Origin: Planctomycetaceae bacterium
GTDB lineage: Bacteria; Planctomycetota; Planctomycetia; Pirellulales; Pirellulaceae
Length of the DNA stretch: 6,664 nt
Assembly (NCBI GenBank): GCA_022614795.1
Contig: JAKEHX010000328.1
Location: 1-6,664, forward strand
Direction: 5' to 3'
Shown here: piece after piece, positions 5,755 through 6,664 of the stretch
How the letters are laid out: every line of letters starts with the position of its first letter
How positions within the stretch are numbered: the first letter of the stretch is position 1
Position numbers and translations under genes: made by a program
Notes under the pieces: generated by a model
Told to the model about the DNA's origin: nothing
Seen by the model: the letters and a program-made list of their open reading frames with translations, nothing else
Databases searched by the model: none

Positions 5755-5770
5755 TACGTAGTCGTAAACA
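5728..5770. promoter_or_regulatory. Putative XRE operator: 8-base inverted repeat around the promoter
   Basis: TGTTTACG (5728-5735) and CGTAAACA (5763-5770) are exact reverse complements, 27 bases apart. A second, nested pair TTACG-TAGT-CGTAA lies at 5754-5767. Together they cover the -35, the -10 and the likely transcription start, the usual place for an operator of a divergent Cro/C1-type regulator. Binding by the adjacent protein is inference. Confidence 0.5.
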
Positions 5771-5787
5771 CGCCGTCAAGTGGGATC

Positions 5788-6147
5788 ATGTCCAAGAACG
5801 AAGATTTTTCTCGACGTCTGCGAGAGACGCGCGAAAACCGCAAGATGAAGCAGTCCGATGTTGCTCGGCGTACCGGCCTACAACCATCGGCGATTTCACA
5901 GTTTGAAAATGCACAGCGCGAGCCTTCCCACGACAATCTGAAGAAGCTGGCTTCCGCGTTGGGCGTCTCGACGGATTACTTGCTGTACGGAACCACGTCG
6001 GTAGGCGTGGCGGGACCGCAACTTCGTGCCGTCGTTCGTTACGCCCAAAGCATGACGGGAGAGGATTTGGATATGCTTGAAAACTTCGCTGCTCTCTTGG
6101 CGAAGAAGGGCAAAAACAGGTTGGCCGAGGAAAACGGGAACCGATGA
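5788..6147 (+). CDS. XRE/Cro-C1-family transcriptional regulator
   Basis: The 119-residue protein has an HTH_3 domain over residues 7-66. It begins FSRRLRETRENRKMKQSDVARRTG, with the positioning helix at 22-30 and the recognition helix QPSAISQFENAQREP at 32-46, then the LKKLASALGVSTDYLLYG ending typical of the family. Residues 78-109 (LRAVVRYAQSMTGEDLDMLENFAALLAKK) are a helical C-terminal part likely used for dimerisation. There is no ImmA/IrrE-type peptidase or sensor domain in the protein itself. It is divergent from the Ubl operon and faces a spacer rich in TTACG half-sites, so it probably represses itself and may control the operon. The ATG at 5788 is preceded by a modest GTGGGA site. 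Confidence 0.9.
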   Translation: MSKNEDFSRRLRETRENRKMKQSDVARRTGLQPSAISQFENAQREPSHDNLKKLASALGVSTDYLLYGTTSVGVAGPQLRAVVRYAQSMTGEDLDMLENFAALLAKKGKNRLAEENGNR

Positions 6148-6175
6148 GGTGCTTTCTCAAATCCTGAAAAAAGGG

Positions 6176-6205
6176 TTGACTCTGCCAATTCGGATACCGT
6201 TTAAT
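6176..6205 (+). promoter_or_regulatory. Candidate promoter of the two downstream small genes
   Basis: TTGACT (6176-6181) and TTTAAT (6200-6205) each match five of six consensus bases, with an 18-base spacer. The implied start near 6212 gives a leader of about 157 bases before the ATG at 6369. This separates the downstream pair from the regulator gene, whose stop is at 6145-6147. No strong structure was seen in that leader. Confidence 0.45.
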
Positions 6206-6368
6206 CGTGGAACGGGTGCTATGGCGGTCGTTCCAGAAATCTCAGGGGCAGCCTGCTTATTCTCTTCATGCTGCCAATCGAGCCAGGACGAATTGAACGC
6301 AATGCTGCGTGGGTGCCCCCTTCAAAACGACGGTGGCGCACTTGCCAGCAAGTAACAAGGAGCACGGA

Positions 6369-6560
6369 ATGACCGACGAAGCCCCAACTCAAAATGATCA
6401 GATAGAGGAGCTATCGCAGAAAGTGCGCGCCTGGGTTGGTTCCGAGAGCGGTCGGAAGGTTATCGAACAAGTCGTCACAGAAGCGGTGAAGGCGCAACTG
6501 GAACTCATGAAAGCTCGGCGCATCGATCCACAATCGCTGAACAAACCAGTTAACTTGTAG
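6369..6560 (+). CDS. Small helical protein of unknown function (63 residues)
   Basis: I do not assign a family. The protein is charged and predicted mostly helical: QIEELSQKVRAWVGSE (10-25), SGRKVIEQVVTEAVKAQLEL (27-46), then MKARRIDPQSLNKPVNL at the C terminus. There is no signal peptide, membrane segment or cysteine. The ATG at 6369 has a strong AAGGAG 7 bases upstream; an in-frame GTG at 6309 would add 20 residues without such a site and is rejected. The stop is 3 bases before the next gene's ATG, so the pair is probably translationally coupled and may act together. The pattern of a short helical protein ahead of a larger partner would suit an antitoxin or adaptor, but nothing in the sequence proves it. 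Confidence 0.7.
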   Translation: MTDEAPTQNDQIEELSQKVRAWVGSESGRKVIEQVVTEAVKAQLELMKARRIDPQSLNKPVNL

Positions 6561-6563
6561 CGA

Positions 6564-6664
6564 ATGGCAATCGAGGAAAAATTTGAAGTTGTCCCATACG
6601 ACGTCGCCACGCTAACGAGGTTCCTATCGAAGCTGTCGGGAGCTCCGGAACACGTCGTTGAGAC
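6564..6664 (+). CDS. 5' end of an unrecognised gene (runs off right edge)
   Basis: An open frame starts with ATG 3 bases after the preceding stop and continues to the window end (33 full codons). It reads MAIEEKFEVVPYDV, followed by a probable amphipathic helix TLTRFLSKLSGAPEHVVE. It has no evident Shine-Dalgarno sequence, so it is probably coupled to the gene before it. Too little is visible to name it. A start resembling EVVPYD also occurs in GrpB-type proteins, but the PAWP that normally follows there is absent, so that assignment is not supported. Confidence 0.55.
   Translation, partial: MAIEEKFEVVPYDVATLTRFLSKLSGAPEHVVE

Larger units (their letters stand above)
5603..5787. promoter_or_regulatory. 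Divergent control region with six TTACG/CGTAA sites
   Basis: The spacer between the Ubl operon and the XRE gene contains CGTAA at 5618, 5695 and 5763 and TTACG at 5663, 5731 and 5754. A given pentamer plus its complement would be expected about 0.4 times in this length under equal base use. The sites near the regulator gene form inverted pairs. I see no clean sigma-70 promoter for the Ubl operon on the minus strand. Two A-runs (5621-5626, 5631-5636) lie in its leader. Confidence 0.6.

Noticed and set aside
6222..6355. 44-codon frame starting MAVVPEISGAACLF, ending 13 bases before the 6369 gene
   Set aside because: The ribosome site is weak, there is no recognisable feature, and it lies in the probable leader. 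It could be a leader peptide, but this cannot be supported.

Overview
The window looks like a planctomycete chromosome, probably Pirellulales-like. Three things point that way. A gene running off the left edge encodes the R-x-L-F-F-E-x-L-E-S-R N-terminal signature (the LEPR/PEP-type export signal) of large secreted planctomycete proteins. Next to it is a secreted FAD oxidoreductase with a golvesin-like C-terminal domain, a type abundant in that phylum. The central spacer is packed with short GC-rich repeats that resemble planctomycete intergenic repeats, including the one that mistranslates as REGEAPAEP.

Left part (1-2731, minus strand): the 5' part of a secreted, acidic, cadherin/Ig-like repeat protein (start at 471), and an exported FAD-dependent oxidoreductase (2731-635). 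Middle (2732-3471): about 740 bases with no gene but at least six different repeat or hairpin types.

The centre of interest is a compact minus-strand operon, transcribed from about 5602 to 3472. Its order is a 92-residue ubiquitin-like protein ending in a bare -RGG, a JAB/JAMM metalloprotease, and a 453-residue E1/ThiF-like adenylating enzyme. The spacers are only 10 and 12 bases, and each Shine-Dalgarno sequence directly follows, or overlaps, the preceding stop codon. This is a bacterial ubiquitin-like modification cassette with no recognisable E2 in the window. Related known systems are the Bil antiphage operon (Ubl, E2, JAB, E1), the E2-E1/JAB part of type II CBASS, and JAB-linked sulfur-carrier systems such as CysO/Mec. 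The E1 has an unusual N-terminal half and a degenerate nucleotide-binding loop.

Divergent from the operon is a 119-residue XRE/Cro-type regulator (5788-6147). The 185-base spacer between them holds six copies of the pentamer TTACG/CGTAA, and an 8-base inverted repeat flanks a promoter-like element. The simplest reading is that the regulator controls itself and perhaps the Ubl operon. Further right, a candidate promoter (6176-6205) precedes a 63-residue helical protein (6369-6560) and the start of another gene (6564 onward). These two are spaced 3 bases apart and were not recognised.

By eye, the Ubl operon is less GC-rich than the oxidoreductase gene and it abuts a repeat cluster, so it may be an acquired accessory cassette. 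That is inference.
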